Source of the DNA: Brachyspira murdochii DSM 12563
GTDB lineage: Bacteria > Spirochaetota > Brachyspiria > Brachyspirales > Brachyspiraceae
Assembly: GCF_000092845.1 (NCBI RefSeq)
Contig: NC_014150.1
Coordinates: forward strand, 1,354,919 to 1,418,918
DNA: 64,000 bases
Direction of reading: 5' to 3'
Shown here: piece after piece, positions 7,901 to 17,238 of the stretch
Position numbering within the stretch: the first letter of the stretch is position 1
Layout of the letters: every line of letters begins with the position of its first letter
Notes under the pieces: generated by a model
Databases searched by the model: none
Seen by the model: only the letters and a program-made list of their open reading frames with translations
What the model was told of the DNA's origin: nothing
Position numbers and translations under genes: made by a program

Positions 7901-8169
7901 TATTACACATTAAATTAGATGCAGCTTTTATTGTATTATTTAAAGTAATATTTTATATCTGTATTTTACTTTATTATAACTGTGTTAAAATTTAATAAAA
8001 AAATAAAATGCAAAACAATTAATATATGGTTCAATTAAAAAAACTCTGATAATAATTAAACTAAAAAAAGAAAAAAATTTTTATTCATATTTACTTATAA
8101 TTTTTATTATGGTAGTCTTTGCATAATCTTTAATGCTTTACTTATTAATTAAATAAACGAGGCTATAAC

Positions 8170-9156
8170 ATGTATCATTCAAGATTTTCTAAAACACATT
8201 ATAATGCAGGATTAAAATATGGAAAAATACTTGCAAAGAACAATATAAATCCTTTAGATAAAATAAAAATATCAGAAGATAGAAAACATTTTGCTTCTAA
8301 ATGCATGCCTATATATGAGGATTTTTTCCCAGAGATAATAGAAGAGATAAAGGCAATGGCTGAAGGACTTTCTATTGATTATAAAGATATATGTTCTTTT
8401 TTATTCAGCATATACGCTTTCACATTTGACAATAAATGCTCTGCCTTTGCTTTTAAAACTGATAAAGATATAATACTTGCTAAAAACAGCGACTTTTTAA
8501 CAGACATAGAAAAATATTCAGACAGTGTATATTATAATCTTGATAATTCATACTCTTTTATTGGAAATACAACTGCATTTATAGAAATGGAAGACGGTAT
8601 TAATCAAAAATGTTTAAGTATTGCTTTAACTTTTGTATATCCTGTAAAAATTGATTATGGATTTAATGCTGGAATGATAGTACGATATATTTTAGAGAAG
8701 TGCCGCACTTTAAAAGAGGCTTTATATTTTTTAAAAGAAGTTCCTATATCATCAGCACAAAATATTATAATAGCAGACTATAAAGGAAATATTGCTTTAA
8801 TAGAATCAAACTGTGAAAAAATAGAAATAATAGAAAATGATTATGTATTTACTTCAAATCATTTTACAAGCGAAAGCATGAAAAAATATAATACAAATAT
8901 GCATGATGATGTTTACTCTCATGAAAGATACAATACTTTGGAAAAAGCATTTAAAAATTATGAGTATGACTTTGATTTTGCTAAAAATCTACTATCAGGT
9001 AAATACGGATTTTTGTGCCAATATGACAGAAAAAATTTAAGTATTGATACTATCTGGTCAAGCATATATTCCATTAAAAATAAAACAGTATATAGAACAG
9101 AGGGAAATCCTTCAAGAAAAAAATTTAAGGAAGACAAAAGACTTATATTTGATTAA
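8170..9156 (+). CDS. Peptidase C45 / acyl-CoA:6-APA acyltransferase-like Ntn-hydrolase
   Basis: A 328-residue protein resembling the C45 (AAT) family of N-terminal nucleophile hydrolases. CSAFAF at residue 90 provides the likely nucleophile Cys90, exposed after autocleavage as in isopenicillin N acyltransferase and related enzymes. Downstream blocks KDIILAKNSDF, NAGMIVRYILEKCRTLKEAL and NIIIADYKGNIALIE fit the family fold. No signal peptide is visible, so it should be cytoplasmic. Substrate is unknown; relatives hydrolyse or transfer amide-linked acyl groups. ATG is preceded by CGAGGC. It stands as a single gene. Confidence 0.8.
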   Translation: MYHSRFSKTHYNAGLKYGKILAKNNINPLDKIKISEDRKHFASKCMPIYEDFFPEIIEEIKAMAEGLSIDYKDICSFLFSIYAFTFDNKCSAFAFKTDKDIILAKNSDFLTDIEKYSDSVYYNLDNSYSFIGNTTAFIEMEDGINQKCLSIALTFVYPVKIDYGFNAGMIVRYILEKCRTLKEALYFLKEVPISSAQNIIIADYKGNIALIESNCEKIEIIENDYVFTSNHFTSESMKKYNTNMHDDVYSHERYNTLEKAFKNYEYDFDFAKNLLSGKYGFLCQYDRKNLSIDTIWSSIYSIKNKTVYRTEGNPSRKKFKEDKRLIFD

Positions 9157-9168
9157 TAGTTTTAATAT

Positions 9169-9630
9169 CTATTTTTCAATTTTTTCTAAATAATCTTTAG
9201 CTTCATTATTACCCAAATTATCAGATAATATTCTTAAAAAAGAAACAGCCTCTTCATAATAAGGAAGAAACACTGAACTATTATTATACTGATGCTCTAA
9301 TTTTTTTATTGTTTCTATAAGTAATTTTATATAATGAAGTGTCAAATCAAAATGCTTTAATGTAAAACAAATATTTATTAATCTTAATATATTATCAGGT
9401 ATAGCTTCCAAATCAAAACTTTTATTATAATATAATAAAGTATTATCAAAATCTTTTTTGTGAAAAGAGCATTCTGCTATTTGAGCAAAGCATTTTATAT
9501 TATCATATTTATCTTTGCTTATATCCAATATAGATAAATAAATATCTTTAGCCTCAGAATAATTTTTATTTTGAAAAAGTTTATCAGCCTGATGAAACAT
9601 GTCTTTTATATTATCTATACTATTATTCAT
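9169..9630 (-). CDS. TPR-repeat protein, 153 aa
   Basis: A small helical protein with at least two tetratricopeptide-like units: ADKLFQNKNYSEAKDIYLSILD near residue 16 and AECSFHKKDFDNTLLYYNKSFDL near residue 47. The A-x-x-x-F/Y...K-x-F/Y spacing is typical. No signal or membrane segment is present, so a cytoplasmic scaffold is likely; the partner is unknown. AGAGG lies before ATG. It is convergent with the C45 gene, 12 bp apart. Confidence 0.75.
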   Translation of the reverse strand: MNNSIDNIKDMFHQADKLFQNKNYSEAKDIYLSILDISKDKYDNIKCFAQIAECSFHKKDFDNTLLYYNKSFDLEAIPDNILRLINICFTLKHFDLTLHYIKLLIETIKKLEHQYNNSSVFLPYYEEAVSFLRILSDNLGNNEAKDYLEKIEK

Positions 9631-9713
9631 TTTTAACCTCTAAATGATTTTTTATAAATGATTAAAATATATAAAATTATATCATCTATAAAATAAATAT
9701 CTAGTTAATATTT

Positions 9714-10139
9714 TTATAAAGTTATTATCAAAGTACCCGCGAGTATAAAAACAGCCCCTATTATAACCTTTAATGTTAAAGCCTCTTTCAAAAATATAGA
9801 AGCTAATATAATTGTAAATACTATAGAGAGTTTATCTATTACAGCTGCTTTATTTACATTTCCAATCTGCAAAGCCTTAAAGTAAAATATCCAAGAAAGA
9901 CCAGTTGCTATGCCAGAAAGTATTATAAATATTAATGTTTTGCTGTTTATATTTTTTATAGTTTCAATTATAGAGGTGTTTTTATTTGTATAAAAAACTA
10001 TAATCCAAGACATTATTAATATTATAATAGTTCTTATAGCAGTTGCCAAATTGGAATTAATATCAGAAAGCCCTATTTTTATTAATATAGCGGTTAGTGC
10101 TGCAAATATTGAAGAGAGCAGTGCAAATAAAATATACAT
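9714..10139 (-). CDS. Single-domain EamA family transporter
   Basis: A 141-residue protein with one EamA unit of about five transmembrane helices, including the conserved blocks GIATGLSWIFYFKALQIGN and LKEALTLKVIIGAVFILAGT. Most DMT carriers have two such units, while single-unit members are expected to act as dimers (family knowledge). Substrate is not predictable. Two full-length EamA transporters occur elsewhere in the window (47843 and 59390), so this is not a fragment of a neighbouring gene. Confidence 0.8.
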   Translation of the reverse strand: MYILFALLSSIFAALTAILIKIGLSDINSNLATAIRTIIILIMSWIIVFYTNKNTSIIETIKNINSKTLIFIILSGIATGLSWIFYFKALQIGNVNKAAVIDKLSIVFTIILASIFLKEALTLKVIIGAVFILAGTLIITL

Positions 10140-10294
10140 AAATAAAAAATCCTTAAATAAAACTTATAAGTATTCTATATTAAAAAATATTATAAAAATA
10201 TCAATATACTATAATTTTTTATGATTTTTCTTGATTTTTTGCCTAAAATATTATAGCCTATTAGTATGATAAAGAAAACTTGGGGGCTATTCTT

Positions 10295-10837
10295 ATGGGT
10301 AAAAAACTTCCTTTAATTATTTTAACTACTACTATCATTACAGCCTCAGCAGCAGTAATGATATTTAAAAGAAAAAATAATAAAGGATTGTTTCATATAA
10401 AAAGTTATGACGGAAAATTTGATATAGCTTTTTCTAATGAATGGAAATTAAGCAAAGTAAAAAATGAGCTTAATGAAAACTCCAATTTAGAAGCAATAAA
10501 TACTAAAAATGGAATATGCTTTATAATGTTTTCTAAAAGTAAAGAAGAATTAAATAATATTACTTTAGAAGAGTATAATGAAAATATTTTAAGTGGTATA
10601 AAAGGCGAAAATATAATATCAAGCAAAAGCGTAAAAGCTAATGATAAAGATTTATATATTACAGAATTTGATTCATATTATGAAAATGTTTTGGTTCATT
10701 ATCTGCTTTATACTTTAGAAACAGAAAATTATTATCATCAGGTAATGATTGCTTTAATTAATAATAATATAAAAAATAATTACAGCAAAAAAATTAAAGA
10801 TATTAATAATATATTATCTACAATAAGAGAGATATGA
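10295..10837 (+). CDS. Membrane-anchored hypothetical protein, possibly PsbP/DcrB-like
   Basis: A 180-residue protein with an N-terminal hydrophobic anchor (residues 5-21), then a soluble domain beginning KSYDGKFDIAFSNEWKL. The latter resembles the start of Mog1/PsbP/DcrB-type domains, but the match is loose. I place the start at ATG 10295, eight bases after a GGGGG Shine-Dalgarno, rather than at the TTG at 10280. Its last codon overlaps the next gene (ATGA), so the two are translationally coupled and may act together in the envelope. Confidence 0.65.
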   Translation: MGKKLPLIILTTTIITASAAVMIFKRKNNKGLFHIKSYDGKFDIAFSNEWKLSKVKNELNENSNLEAINTKNGICFIMFSKSKEELNNITLEEYNENILSGIKGENIISSKSVKANDKDLYITEFDSYYENVLVHYLLYTLETENYYHQVMIALINNNIKNNYSKKIKDINNILSTIREI

Positions 10838-11256
10838 AACAGTTTATACTAGTATTTTTTTTGATAATCAATACCCTTCTTTTAGCAGAACAAAAGATAT
10901 TCGTATCTACAAAATTAAAAGGAAGCGATTTAAGAAAAGAGATACTTAAATGGGTAAAACAAAAGGCACAAAATAATAAATTCAGCAGCTATGATAATGG
11001 GCTTGTATATTTATTTTTTGTATCAAATAATATTATAGATGATAACTCTTTATGTTTTGATATAAGTTTTCATTTGGAATATGACAAGTTTATAGTAAAC
11101 TTTTCAAATACAAAGTTATTAGACAATACTACTGGAGATACTAAAGATTTAAAATTCAGCATTTGGTCTACTCTTACAAACAGCGGCTGGTTCAAAGAAT
11201 ATAATGATACTATAAGTATTATAATAGACGAATTAGAAAATATAGTAAATAATTAA
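10834..11256 (+). CDS. Exported hypothetical protein, 140 aa
   Basis: It has a signal peptide (MKQ, hydrophobic core to about residue 17, then LLAEQ as a likely signal peptidase I site). The mature part of about 120 residues mixes helices and strands and contains SIWSTLTNSGWFKEY. No family is recognised. The ATG overlaps the upstream stop as ATGA. The TAA stop overlaps the stop of the convergent ferritin-VIT1 gene by two bases, so no terminator separates them. Confidence 0.65.
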   Translation: MKQFILVFFLIINTLLLAEQKIFVSTKLKGSDLRKEILKWVKQKAQNNKFSSYDNGLVYLFFVSNNIIDDNSLCFDISFHLEYDKFIVNFSNTKLLDNTTGDTKDLKFSIWSTLTNSGWFKEYNDTISIIIDELENIVNN

Positions 11257-12134
11257 ATATCTATTCCCAAAAACTGCTTAACTAAAAGCCCAACTAAAAA
11301 ACTTATACCAGCAACAGTTAAACTTATTCCAGCCATCTCTAAAAATCTTTTCTTAAAAGGCAAACTCTTAGCAACTGATATATAGTATGTGAAGAAAAAT
11401 ATTATAAATACCACTATACAAAGCATAGTAATTAATGCATACAAATAATGATTATTAGGGTATATTAGATAAGGCAGTATAAGAAGACTAACAGTTATTA
11501 AATACATTATTCCAGTATATGATGAAGACTTAAAAGCATTTTTATCTCCGTCAGCTTTGGCAGATAAATACTCTGATGAAGCCATAGAAAGTGTAGCTGA
11601 TATTCCAGTAATAATTCCAGATAAAGCGACAAGACGGTTATTTTGCAATGCGAAACTAAGACCTGCCAATGTACCGCTTATCTCTACTAATGCATCGCTT
11701 AATCCCAAAACCATAGAGCCTACATATTTTAGTCTTTCTTCATCTAAAATATCAATAAGGCTTTTTTCATGCTCATCTTCTTCAAATGCTATTTTTTTGG
11801 CATCAGGAACTTCTTCTACTATCTTTGAATATATATACTCAGCGTCTTTTTCACCGCCTTCCATAATCTTTATAACAAAAGTATATCCGAATATAAAACT
11901 TAATATAAAAAATTTTAATACTTTAAACTTCTGAGGATTTAATTTTTTATTTGTATATTTCTCTAGTATTTTTGAATGTGCATATTCTTCTTTTGCTATT
12001 CTAATAAGCACTTTTTTATCATCTTCTTTTTTTACAAACTTTGCTAAATTTAAATATACTGCATGCTCTGTAACTTCATTTTGCTGCATTTCAAGTAAGA
12101 GTTTTAATGTTTCTTTTGAAATATTTGTTTCCAT
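11253..12134 (-). CDS. Ferritin-like domain fused to VIT1/CCC1 metal transporter
   Basis: A 293-residue protein of two parts. Residues 1-135 form a rubrerythrin-like diiron helix bundle with Glu20, Glu23, EEYAH (His53) and EDEHE (His122). Residues 136-293 form a VIT1/CCC1 membrane domain, recognisable from GLSDALVEISGTLAGLSFAL and ITGISATLSMASSEYLSAKA and ending in two further helices. Such fusions (MbfA-like) export or sequester iron or manganese at the inner membrane (family knowledge). Presence in an anaerobe fits protection against free ferrous iron during oxygen exposure. The start ATG at 12134 has no strong Shine-Dalgarno. Confidence 0.85.
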   Translation of the reverse strand: METNISKETLKLLLEMQQNEVTEHAVYLNLAKFVKKEDDKKVLIRIAKEEYAHSKILEKYTNKKLNPQKFKVLKFFILSFIFGYTFVIKIMEGGEKDAEYIYSKIVEEVPDAKKIAFEEDEHEKSLIDILDEERLKYVGSMVLGLSDALVEISGTLAGLSFALQNNRLVALSGIITGISATLSMASSEYLSAKADGDKNAFKSSSYTGIMYLITVSLLILPYLIYPNNHYLYALITMLCIVVFIIFFFTYYISVAKSLPFKKRFLEMAGISLTVAGISFLVGLLVKQFLGIDI

Positions 12135-12212
12135 AGTAATATTCCTAAATATATTATATAAATAATACTATAAAAATCGATTAATTTCCAGCATAATAAT
12201 TATTTATTTTTA

Positions 12213-12890
12213 TTAAAAAAAATTACTTTTTATATAGTCTCTTACTTCTATTAAATCATTAAATTTTTTGTACGATAATTCTTTTTCATCTTCTTCTGAC
12301 AATAAAAGCAAATCTGGTATATAAAATCTTTTTTCTATATTAGCATTTTTAGCAGATAATAAACCGTTTTTAGAATCTTCTAATATTATTACATTATTTT
12401 TATCAGTATTAAAATAGCTGCATACATTATTATACAAATCAGGATAAGGCTTTGGACGCTTGGCTTCATCACCGCATAATATATAATCAAATTCTTTTTT
12501 TAAATTAGTTTTCTCTAAATATAAATCAACTTTTTTTCTTATGCTTGAACTTGCTATAGCTTTTTTTATTTCTTTATCATTTAAAAAATTAATAAGTTCA
12601 GTGGCACCTTTTTTTATATTTATGCCGTCTTCTCTTACTATATTAAAAGCCTCTTCAATTTGATTATCTATAATATCATAAAATGTTTTTTCATCGATTT
12701 TTGATATTTCCATCATTGTATTTTTTATAGAAGTTTCATTTGAGCCTAATATCTTGCTAAAAAAAAGTTTTTCAACGTCAATATCAATATTATAATTTTT
12801 AAAAGTTTTTTTCCAAGCAGCTAAACTTATAGTTTCAGTATCAAGTAAAAGTCCGTCCATATCGAATATTACCAAATCTAATTTATTCAT
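12213..12890 (-). CDS. HAD superfamily hydrolase, beta-phosphoglucomutase-like
   Basis: A 225-residue HAD protein. Motif I is DMDGLLLDTE near residue 10, with nucleophile and acid/base aspartates. Motif II is IASSSIRKK, and the later blocks are KPYPDLY and ILEDSKNGLLSAKNA. The helical cap between motifs I and II places it in subfamily IA with beta-phosphoglucomutases and small phosphatases. The exact sugar phosphate is not decided. It lies 165 bp downstream of dnaX on the same strand. Confidence 0.85.
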   Translation of the reverse strand: MNKLDLVIFDMDGLLLDTETISLAAWKKTFKNYNIDIDVEKLFFSKILGSNETSIKNTMMEISKIDEKTFYDIIDNQIEEAFNIVREDGINIKKGATELINFLNDKEIKKAIASSSIRKKVDLYLEKTNLKKEFDYILCGDEAKRPKPYPDLYNNVCSYFNTDKNNVIILEDSKNGLLSAKNANIEKRFYIPDLLLLSEEDEKELSYKKFNDLIEVRDYIKSNFF

Positions 12891-13054
12891 AATATGTTAT
12901 ATACCTCTAATGTTTTAATTTAATGATAATAATATAACAATCTTTTTTTCAAGATGATAAATTAATATTTTATTATAAAATAAAAAATTGGCAGTTTTTA
13001 TACTACGAAAACTGTAAGATATATGAAGCAAAAAATATGATAATATAATTTACT

Positions 13055-14617
13055 TTATATAGAACCTTCGTCCACTTCTGTGGCCTGAAGACGGCTTTTT
13101 AATTTATCTATCATATTACCTTCAACAGCTCTCTGAAACTGTATAGCCACATCCTTATTCTTTGTAAACTTAGGTATAGCCTTTGATATCAAATCATTTA
13201 TTCTCTTATCAGACTGCGTCATCTCGAATATATTGTCTGGAAGTGCTACTATTAATGTTGCACCTTTGCTTTCTATAGGATTGCCCTGCGATAAGAGTGA
13301 ATATATAGTAGGGCTTTCTGTTTCTATAAAAGAAAGTATTTTATTGTAGAATATGCGTCTTTTATCGGTTGGATTTAGAGGTACATCATACTGAGGTTTA
13401 GGCTGATTTGATTGTGAAACTGCATTATTATTAGCACTTTCAAATCCGTAATCTTCATTAACAGAAGCAGAAACTGCCTGCATATTAGAAGCTATTATAT
13501 CAACAGGACGAATCAAATTGTCAGTATTAAGTAAAAGAAGCATACGCATTTCAAATATAGTTCTAGGATTAGAGGCACTTCTTATACGCTCTTCTGTAAG
13601 CAGTATATAATCGAGTATTCTCTCTATCTCATCATCGCTGTAATGATTAGCAAATACTTTTAAATCATCTCTCTCATTTTCAGTAATCTCTAATAATTTT
13701 ATATCATCAATACCGCTTTTTATCATAAGAACTACACGCATATACTCTATTACGCTGTTTGTAAATGTTCTAGGGTCTACCGCATCCTCAAATAATTTCT
13801 TCACAAACTCAAAATAAGATTTTTTATTTTCAGACATTATAATATCAAAAAACTCTTTAACAAAAGAAAAATTATTTCCTCCCACAACAGCATTAACATC
13901 AGCACTCGTTATATACTTTTTATCGGTAGTGTAAGCTATCATCTTTTCAAGTATAGTTTCACTATCTCTCACCGAGCCTCTTGCCTGCTTTGCTATTAAA
14001 AATATCGCCTCTTCATCATACTTAATATTTTCTTTATCAAGTATGCCTTTTAATATTTTCTCCAAATCTTCTATGCCTAAAGATTTAAAAGTATACTGCT
14101 GACATCGGCTTCTTATAGTAGGAAGTACCCTATCTGCTTCAGTAGTAGCAAGTATAAAAACTACATGAGCAGGAGGCTCTTCTAAAGTTTTAAGAAGTGC
14201 ATTAAAAGCCTCATTCGTTATCTGATGCACCTCATCTATAATATATACTTTGTATTTTCCAGCTACTGGAGATATACGCACATTTTCTATAATACTTCTA
14301 ATATTTTCTATACCTCTATTGCTGGCACCGTCAATTTCTATAACATCAAGAGGAGTTCCGTTTTCTATTTGAGTACATGACGGGCAAACTCCGCAAGGCT
14401 TATCAGTAGGACCATTAACACAGTTTAAGGCTTTGGCTATAATTCTAGCAAGAGAAGTTTTACCCACACCATGAGCTCCTGAAAAAAGATATGCATGTGC
14501 TATCTTTTTTTGGGCTATACTTTTTGATATAGTCTTTGTGATATGCTCCTGACCTATAACCTCTTCAAAAGTTTGAGGACGGTATTTTCTTGCTATTACT
14601 TTATAGTTTTCTGCCAT
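13055..14617 (-). CDS. dnaX: DNA polymerase III subunit gamma/tau
   Basis: A 520-residue clamp-loader ATPase. It shows Walker A GAHGVGKT (residues 47-54), a zinc knuckle with Cys66, Cys75, Cys78 and Cys81, Walker B IIDEVH (127-131), the arginine-finger SRC region and the C-terminal dnaX-type domain. It loads the beta sliding clamp with delta and delta'. No obvious slippery A-run with a stop in the alternative frame was seen, so a separate gamma product is not supported. A promoter-like TTGACA lies 70 bp upstream. Confidence 0.95.
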   Translation of the reverse strand: MAENYKVIARKYRPQTFEEVIGQEHITKTISKSIAQKKIAHAYLFSGAHGVGKTSLARIIAKALNCVNGPTDKPCGVCPSCTQIENGTPLDVIEIDGASNRGIENIRSIIENVRISPVAGKYKVYIIDEVHQITNEAFNALLKTLEEPPAHVVFILATTEADRVLPTIRSRCQQYTFKSLGIEDLEKILKGILDKENIKYDEEAIFLIAKQARGSVRDSETILEKMIAYTTDKKYITSADVNAVVGGNNFSFVKEFFDIIMSENKKSYFEFVKKLFEDAVDPRTFTNSVIEYMRVVLMIKSGIDDIKLLEITENERDDLKVFANHYSDDEIERILDYILLTEERIRSASNPRTIFEMRMLLLLNTDNLIRPVDIIASNMQAVSASVNEDYGFESANNNAVSQSNQPKPQYDVPLNPTDKRRIFYNKILSFIETESPTIYSLLSQGNPIESKGATLIVALPDNIFEMTQSDKRINDLISKAIPKFTKNKDVAIQFQRAVEGNMIDKLKSRLQATEVDEGSI

Positions 14618-14667
14618 ATTTATAGTGTTCCATTATATTTATTTTTTGTATTATTTTTAATTAATTT

Positions 14668-14695
14668 ATTTTAACAGACTATATTTATTTGTCAA
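14668..14695 (-). promoter_or_regulatory. Candidate promoter of dnaX
   Basis: On the minus strand TTGACA (14695-14690) and TAAAAT (14673-14668) are 16 bp apart, between the end of the DUF1349 gene and the dnaX start. Confidence 0.5.
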
Positions 14696-14698
14696 TTT

Positions 14699-15292
14699 TT
14701 ATTTATGCTCATGCCATTTACACTCTGTTACATACATATCAGTAAATACTGCCTTAAAAGATGAATCTTCTGGGCTGCAGGCATATATTCCGAAACTTAT
14801 TTCATCATCAGCTTTAAATAAATGAAATATTCTCATCTGTTTAAAATTTTCTCCGTCTTCGCTGTACTCTATTAAAAAATCGCTTTCTCTTCTGCTTAGC
14901 CTATAATACATCTCTTTTATAGAAGCGGATATATCCTGAGTAGCCCAGTCAGAATATCCGTTATTTGTAACAACACTTCCTAAACGCTGATAATTTTCAT
15001 TTTCGTATTCTATAGAAGCCTTAAACCAATTTTCACTGTCTATATATATTATAACTCCGCACTGATCAAAACGGCGTTTGCTTTCAAATATTGTTTTTAC
15101 TGTGAAAGAAAAATATTTATCTTTAGTTTTTGTCTGAAGTATAGGGGCATTATCATTTCTAAAGCCATAATATGTTCTCTGCCATAAGTCAGTATTAGCT
15201 TCTGTATATATTTCTATTTTTTTGTCATCAATTAATATATTCTTTGGTTCTCTAATACAAAATAATTTCTCTTTTAAAAATTCTTTATGCAT
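14699..15292 (-). CDS. DUF1349 concanavalin-like protein
   Basis: A 197-residue all-beta protein with the DUF1349 hallmarks. These are DLWQRTYYGFRNDNAP, YFSFTVKTIFESKRRFDQCGVIIYIDSENWFKASIEYE, and the later YRLSRRESDFLIEYSEDGENF and ISFGIYACSP. The family adopts a concanavalin A-like fold and is usually cytosolic. A carbohydrate-related role has been proposed, but the ligand is unknown. GGGGA precedes the ATG. It lies just upstream of dnaX with about 80 bp between the genes. Confidence 0.8.
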   Translation of the reverse strand: MHKEFLKEKLFCIREPKNILIDDKKIEIYTEANTDLWQRTYYGFRNDNAPILQTKTKDKYFSFTVKTIFESKRRFDQCGVIIYIDSENWFKASIEYENENYQRLGSVVTNNGYSDWATQDISASIKEMYYRLSRRESDFLIEYSEDGENFKQMRIFHLFKADDEISFGIYACSPEDSSFKAVFTDMYVTECKWHEHK

Positions 15293-15392
15293 AATTTATC
15301 CCCGTAATAAAAATAAAATACAAAAAGATTATATATCTTATTGTACTACAATTCAATAATTAATAATAATCAAATATTTTTTATTTTTACTA

Positions 15393-15421
15393 TTGACTAA
15401 ATATACATAAATTTATATAAT
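15393..15421 (+). promoter_or_regulatory. Sigma70-type promoter before the 138-aa ORF
   Basis: TTGACT (15393-15398) and TATAAT (15416-15421) are separated by 17 bp and lie about 75 bp before the ATG at 15495. Confidence 0.65.
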
Positions 15422-15494
15422 ACATACGGATTAGTTTTATTATTATATAATCGGCTTTTCATATAAAAAATCGGCAAAGGCGGTATTTAACAGT

Positions 15495-15911
15495 ATGGAA
15501 AACTCATATAAAGATATGTACGACAATATCTTAAACAACTACGAAGAATACCTTAAAGTTGTTGATATATGTCATAATTTGTCTATGATAAGAATTAATA
15601 AGCTTATTAAAACTTTTGGCGGAAATAATTATGAAAACGAATGTTTCTATAAAGAAATAAAAAATGATAATATATCATATGCACTTGATATATACTGTGA
15701 TAAAATAGATTCTACTTCTTTAATCCTTCATTCAAGCAAAGGCTCTGACGATTTGGAGAGAATACTTTCTGAAAATGAATGTATGTATGGTTTTTCCAAA
15801 TCTGAAGATGAGGATACATTATACAGAAAATTTGTATTCCCAAAAGATGAAAAAAAACTGCTGTATATAACAGGAAAAATAATAGATTTACTAAAAAAAG
15901 AAATTGAATAA
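15495..15911 (+). CDS. Hypothetical cytoplasmic protein, 138 aa
   Basis: A hydrophilic acidic protein without signal or membrane segment. The first third is helical (YDNILNNYEEYLKVVDICHNL), followed by strand-like segments and a Lys-rich helix at the end. No family is recognised. Coding is supported by a well-spaced promoter, an AAGGCGG-like ribosome site and codon use like its neighbours. It is a single gene followed by the convergent Rpn gene. Confidence 0.65.
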   Translation: MENSYKDMYDNILNNYEEYLKVVDICHNLSMIRINKLIKTFGGNNYENECFYKEIKNDNISYALDIYCDKIDSTSLILHSSKGSDDLERILSENECMYGFSKSEDEDTLYRKFVFPKDEKKLLYITGKIIDLLKKEIE

Positions 15912-16044
15912 TATTCAAGGTCTTAGCTGCAAATTTTCACAATCAATTTTCTAACTTATAAAGAGAAGTATTTATCTTTAATTTTATAGTATAATTTTGA
16001 ATAATTATATAATGCACTTTTTAAAAGGTTATTTTACTCATCAT

Positions 16045-16989
16045 TTATAATTCTAATACTTCTTCCACACTAAGCCCAGTATTTTCACTGATTATCTTTA
16101 TATCTATACCAGCATTTTTTAAACTTCTAGCTATAGTAATTTGCTCTTTTCTTATACCCTCCTGTATACCTTTCTCTATACCCTCCTGCATACCTTCTCT
16201 CCTTCCTTCCTGTAAACCTCTCTCCATTCCTTTTTCTATACCTTCCTGTAAACCCTCTTCACGCTCTCTTCTTAACATTAAAGTCTGTCCGTATAAAAAA
16301 GCGTCTCTAGCATTGTAAACCTCAATCTCATCTTCACTGGATATAAAACGTTCATATTTATTTATTACTTTAGGCATAATATTATTTACCTCCTTTAATT
16401 TATCTTTAACTTTATCAAAATCTTTTGCTGTAAAAAACTCTATCCAAGATAATATTTTCTTTCTCTTAATATCTTCTGTGTTACTATTATATAATACTTT
16501 CTTAAACCTTGGAACTTCCACTATATGCATCTGAACCATATCTAAAACAATCTCTGGATTTTCAGTATCTATCAGCTTAAAACATCTGTGTGGCTTACCA
16601 TCATCATTAAAATCCATATAAAAGTCTACAAAGTTAATGCTTATTACCTCGCTTATTATATCATAAGGCTCTTTTTCTTCTACTTCGCTTACTATATTCT
16701 TAGATATATAATAGTATATTCTCTTCAAAAAGTCTATATTTCCAGAAAGCTGTATTTCTATAATAACTTTTCTTTTATCTTTTGTAACTGCTTTTACATC
16801 AAGTACGGACTCTTTTAGATTAATATTCTCTGGTAAGTTATGTGGGTTAATTATCTGCAGGTTATGCACCGTTTCAAAGCCCAAATCTTCAAGTACGGCG
16901 TTTACTATGTTCTCTAGTATATCCTCACTTCCAACAGAGCCTAAAAGATAGCGTACAAAATAGTCGTTCATTCTGTTTATACTACGCAT
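16045..16989 (-). CDS. Rpn family recombination-promoting nuclease (PD-(D/E)XK transposase-like)
   Basis: A 314-residue protein of the Rpn/YhgA-like family. The N-terminal PD-(D/E)XK fold has the catalytic pattern SVLDVKAV...VIIEIQ, giving an Asp and an E-x-Q in place of E-x-K. The C-terminal third is a repetitive Gly/Glu-rich tract of EGxxKG units (residues about 245-285) followed by ITIARSLKNAGIDIKIIS...SVEEVLEL. Rpn proteins are DNA endonucleases linked to RecA-independent recombination and phage defence (family knowledge). GGAG precedes the ATG. A conserved G-quadruplex block lies 165 bp upstream, and a decayed copy of the same leader and 3' end lies at 7.7 kb. Confidence 0.85.
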   Translation of the reverse strand: MRSINRMNDYFVRYLLGSVGSEDILENIVNAVLEDLGFETVHNLQIINPHNLPENINLKESVLDVKAVTKDKRKVIIEIQLSGNIDFLKRIYYYISKNIVSEVEEKEPYDIISEVISINFVDFYMDFNDDGKPHRCFKLIDTENPEIVLDMVQMHIVEVPRFKKVLYNSNTEDIKRKKILSWIEFFTAKDFDKVKDKLKEVNNIMPKVINKYERFISSEDEIEVYNARDAFLYGQTLMLRREREEGLQEGIEKGMERGLQEGRREGMQEGIEKGIQEGIRKEQITIARSLKNAGIDIKIISENTGLSVEEVLEL

Positions 16990-17154
16990 TATTATTATAC
17001 TCCAAAATTGTTATAAGTAAATAAAATATATAAATATTAGTTAAACAAATTTTTTGAGCAAAATAAGCCAAGAATTTATAATTTTTTTATAAAAAAGAAA
17101 AGCTAACAGCTAGTAAGCATGCTAAATAAAAATAGAATATATAGTTTTTTTTAC

Positions 17155-17181
17155 AATCTAATTACCCCGCCCGCCCACCCC
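17155..17181 (-). repeat. G-quadruplex motif with conserved flank, copy 2 (Rpn leader)
   Basis: On the minus strand GGGGTGGGCGGGCGGGG is followed by TAATTAGATT. It is located 165 bp upstream of the Rpn start on the coding strand. It matches the copies at 7717 and 38623 at 25 or more of 27 positions. Confidence 0.8.
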
Positions 17182-17238
17182 ATTTATAGTCAAATAAATT
17201 TTTTAAGAATGGGTATAAAAATGATAATTTTTTTAGTA

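Noticed and set aside
7565..8169. A complete gene in this gap
   Set aside because: Only the Rpn 3' remnant has coding similarity; no start codon or full domain is present.
13055..14617. Programmed frameshift in dnaX
   Set aside because: No clear A-run slippery site with a nearby alternative stop and hairpin was visible.
16150..16270. Independent tandem repeat element
   Set aside because: The CCTCCTG-type repeats are the coding sequence for the EGxxKG tract of the Rpn protein.
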